Source: Bacillota bacterium
Lineage (GTDB): Bacteria > Bacillota_I > Bacilli_A > Erysipelotrichales > Erysipelotrichaceae
Length of the DNA stretch: 64,000 bases
Assembly (NCBI GenBank): GCA_030526175.1
Contig: JAUNDJ010000002.1
Location: forward strand, 1 to 64,000
Reading direction: 5' to 3'
Shown here: piece after piece, positions 62,733 through 64,000 of the stretch
How positions within the stretch are numbered: position 1 is the stretch's first letter
Layout: each line of letters begins with the position of its first letter
Position numbers and translations under genes: made by a program
The notes under the pieces: model-generated
Databases searched by the model: none
What the model was told of the DNA's origin: nothing
The model's input: the letters and a program-made list of their open reading frames with translations, nothing else

Positions 62733-64000
62733 CTAGTCACCTACTTTCTCAAGAATAAAAGTGATATATGTGATTTGGTCTTCTTGTACAATCTTTGTTT
62801 GAATTCCTTTATATGCTACTTTTTCCAATTTTTCTAATCCCACTCTTAAATCTTCTAATGTCAAACGACACAATATATGTTTCTCATCATTTCGCAAATA
62901 TGCACTAACGCCTTGAAGAAATTCTAAATTCATTTCCAATAATTCTTCGATTGTTTCAAATACAATAAGTATTAATTCGGTTATGACCTTTCCTTTAGCA
63001 CAATTAACCATTTCAACAGAAATTCCATATAGTTTTATAGATCGTAACACTTCTGAAATGGACATAGCAAATTCTCCAATCTCTATGAAATTCTCATCTG
63101 CAGAAATTAACATTAAATTGGCATATCGCTTAATATAAGCTCCTAAGATTACGATTTTTATACGATTCTTTTCTATGCATTCTATACTCGAACACTGCAA
63201 CGCTTCATCAGCTAAAAGTGCTATTTTTTTTGATTGAATTTGAGTCCTTATGGCAATCGTATCATAAACATGTGAACGCTGATCAATCATTATCTGTCTT
63301 TCTTTTAGCTCATTTCGAAGACGATTGATTTCTGCCTCTTTGGAAAGACGCTCTTTCACTTTTTCCAAATTCTCGTTCATTGAATCAAGATAAGCCACAT
63401 CATCTTGCCATAATCCATAGCCACCATGTAATTTCATTTTATGCAAGATTGTATGATTTTCTATACGAGTTCCGTCAGAAAGAAAAAGCTGTGATTCCGA
63501 TAGATCCACTGCGTTCATCGATTTATAAACACTATTTCCTTTTTCATCAATAATTTGAGCTCCGATCATGGATTTTTGAAATAACATTCCATAATAGTTG
63601 TTAGTAGGAATCAACCCTAATTGCATACAACATTCCATAACTCCTGTTACCATAAACAATATTATATCTGGAAATTCAAACAATTCGTCACCATTAAACA
63701 TTGGCATATTTCCTGTTGCCAAAAGAAGTAACATAGCAATTCCAAGAGTAAAAGGAATCAGAATAACCCATGATTGTTTTCGAGAACGCATGACACGACA
63801 TTTTTTTATCATAAAAAAGGCAGATAAAATATATAATACATATTGCCAAAGAGTGAGTGCATAATACATAGTTTCATACGAATATTGATCATTCCAATTC
63901 ACAAAATTCGGTTGAAAATGAAATACAAGCTGATGGAAATCATTGGTTAATACTAGAAAAATAAATATAGTCGTAATCCATGCACACCATCCCCACTTTT
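62733..64000 (-). CDS. 7TM-type sensor kinase relative with degenerate ATPase domain, cut by right window edge
   Basis: 422 codons visible; the frame stays open past the GTG at 63902 to the window end, and the upstream residues (WCAWITTIFIFLVLTNDFH) read as a membrane helix followed by the N-D-x-H motif seen in 7TM histidine-kinase sensor domains, so the start lies outside the window. After the membrane part comes a short PAS-like region, a coiled coil, and QRSHVYDTIA with a possible phospho-acceptor histidine. The C-terminal ATPase region lacks recognisable D-x-G-x-G and G2 boxes. It overlaps nothing; two bases from the second kinase. Probably a signal-receiving partner rather than an active kinase. 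Confidence 0.75.
   Translation of the reverse strand, partial: KWGWCAWITTIFIFLVLTNDFHQLVFHFQPNFVNWNDQYSYETMYYALTLWQYVLYILSAFFMIKKCRVMRSRKQSWVILIPFTLGIAMLLLLATGNMPMFNGDELFEFPDIILFMVTGVMECCMQLGLIPTNNYYGMLFQKSMIGAQIIDEKGNSVYKSMNAVDLSESQLFLSDGTRIENHTILHKMKLHGGYGLWQDDVAYLDSMNENLEKVKERLSKEAEINRLRNELKERQIMIDQRSHVYDTIAIRTQIQSKKIALLADEALQCSSIECIEKNRIKIVILGAYIKRYANLMLISADENFIEIGEFAMSISEVLRSIKLYGISVEMVNCAKGKVITELILIVFETIEELLEMNLEFLQGVSAYLRNDEKHILCRLTLEDLRVGLEKLEKVAYKGIQTKIVQEDQITYITFILEKVGD

Overview
The window is a dense, AT-rich chromosomal segment from a Gram-positive bacterium of the Bacillota. Gene content and order fit a gut-type member of the Erysipelotrichia or a neighbouring low-GC lineage: transketolase split into two subunits, rnmV-rsmA-ispE, tilS-hpt-ftsH-hslO, yqeH-yhbY-nadD-yqeK-rsfS-yqeM with nadD and yqeK fused, dnaD-nth, and AddAB. 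This placement is an inference; no rRNA marker is present. Most genes lie on the minus strand in long, tightly packed and often overlapping operons. No tRNA, rRNA, CRISPR array or intact transposase gene was seen.

Layout. 1-2400: a lactose/cellobiose-type PTS (IIC cut by the left edge, a small membrane protein, IIA, IIB) with two promoters and two catabolite-response-like sites. 2428-6715: split transketolase with an RsmC-like methyltransferase, then a glycogen branching enzyme. 6816-12386: dusB, hslO, ftsH, hpt, tilS. 12394-17388: a lone MazF-like gene, a TagO-type glycosyl-phosphate transferase, an MreB-like protein, a DUF1146 membrane protein, ispE, rsmA, rnmV. 17389-17758: a gene-free stretch holding an apparent IS200/IS605-type end, inside a possible structured RNA with its own promoter. 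17759-24137 (plus strand): addB, addA and a cytidylate-kinase-like gene. 24211-28008: purine permease, ruvBA, exoA. 28097-31205: DUF1836 regulator, thioredoxin-like lipoprotein, coaBC-coaX. 31262-44753: a long minus-strand run (FHA protein, nth, dnaD, tseB, mtnN, the yqeH group, an FAD protein, an acyltransferase, alr, ddl, murF). 44754-45105: a candidate C-rich small RNA. 45106-51429: HIT protein, then potassium-channel genes ktrA and ktrB flanking a cell-surface O-acylation cassette (MBOAT, DHHW, SGNH, DUF4358). 51503-56968: LUD protein, MBL-like and alpha/beta hydrolases, and a beta-glucoside gene group (ROK kinase, GH1 phospho-glucosidase, aldo/keto reductase) that may serve the PTS at the left edge.

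57308 to the right edge is the accessory part and the most interesting one. It is an operon of five small secreted, membrane or unassigned proteins, preceded by a LuxR-type response regulator and two sensor kinases (one degenerate, one cut by the right edge). The same inverted repeat, GTGCC-N4-GGCAC inside a longer conserved block, sits just upstream of both the regulator promoter and the surface-operon promoter. This suggests a self-regulated two-component switch for an uncharacterised surface structure.

Several genes (tilS, ktrB, the DUF1836 gene) have a -10 box exactly six bases before the start codon, which suggests leaderless mRNAs.
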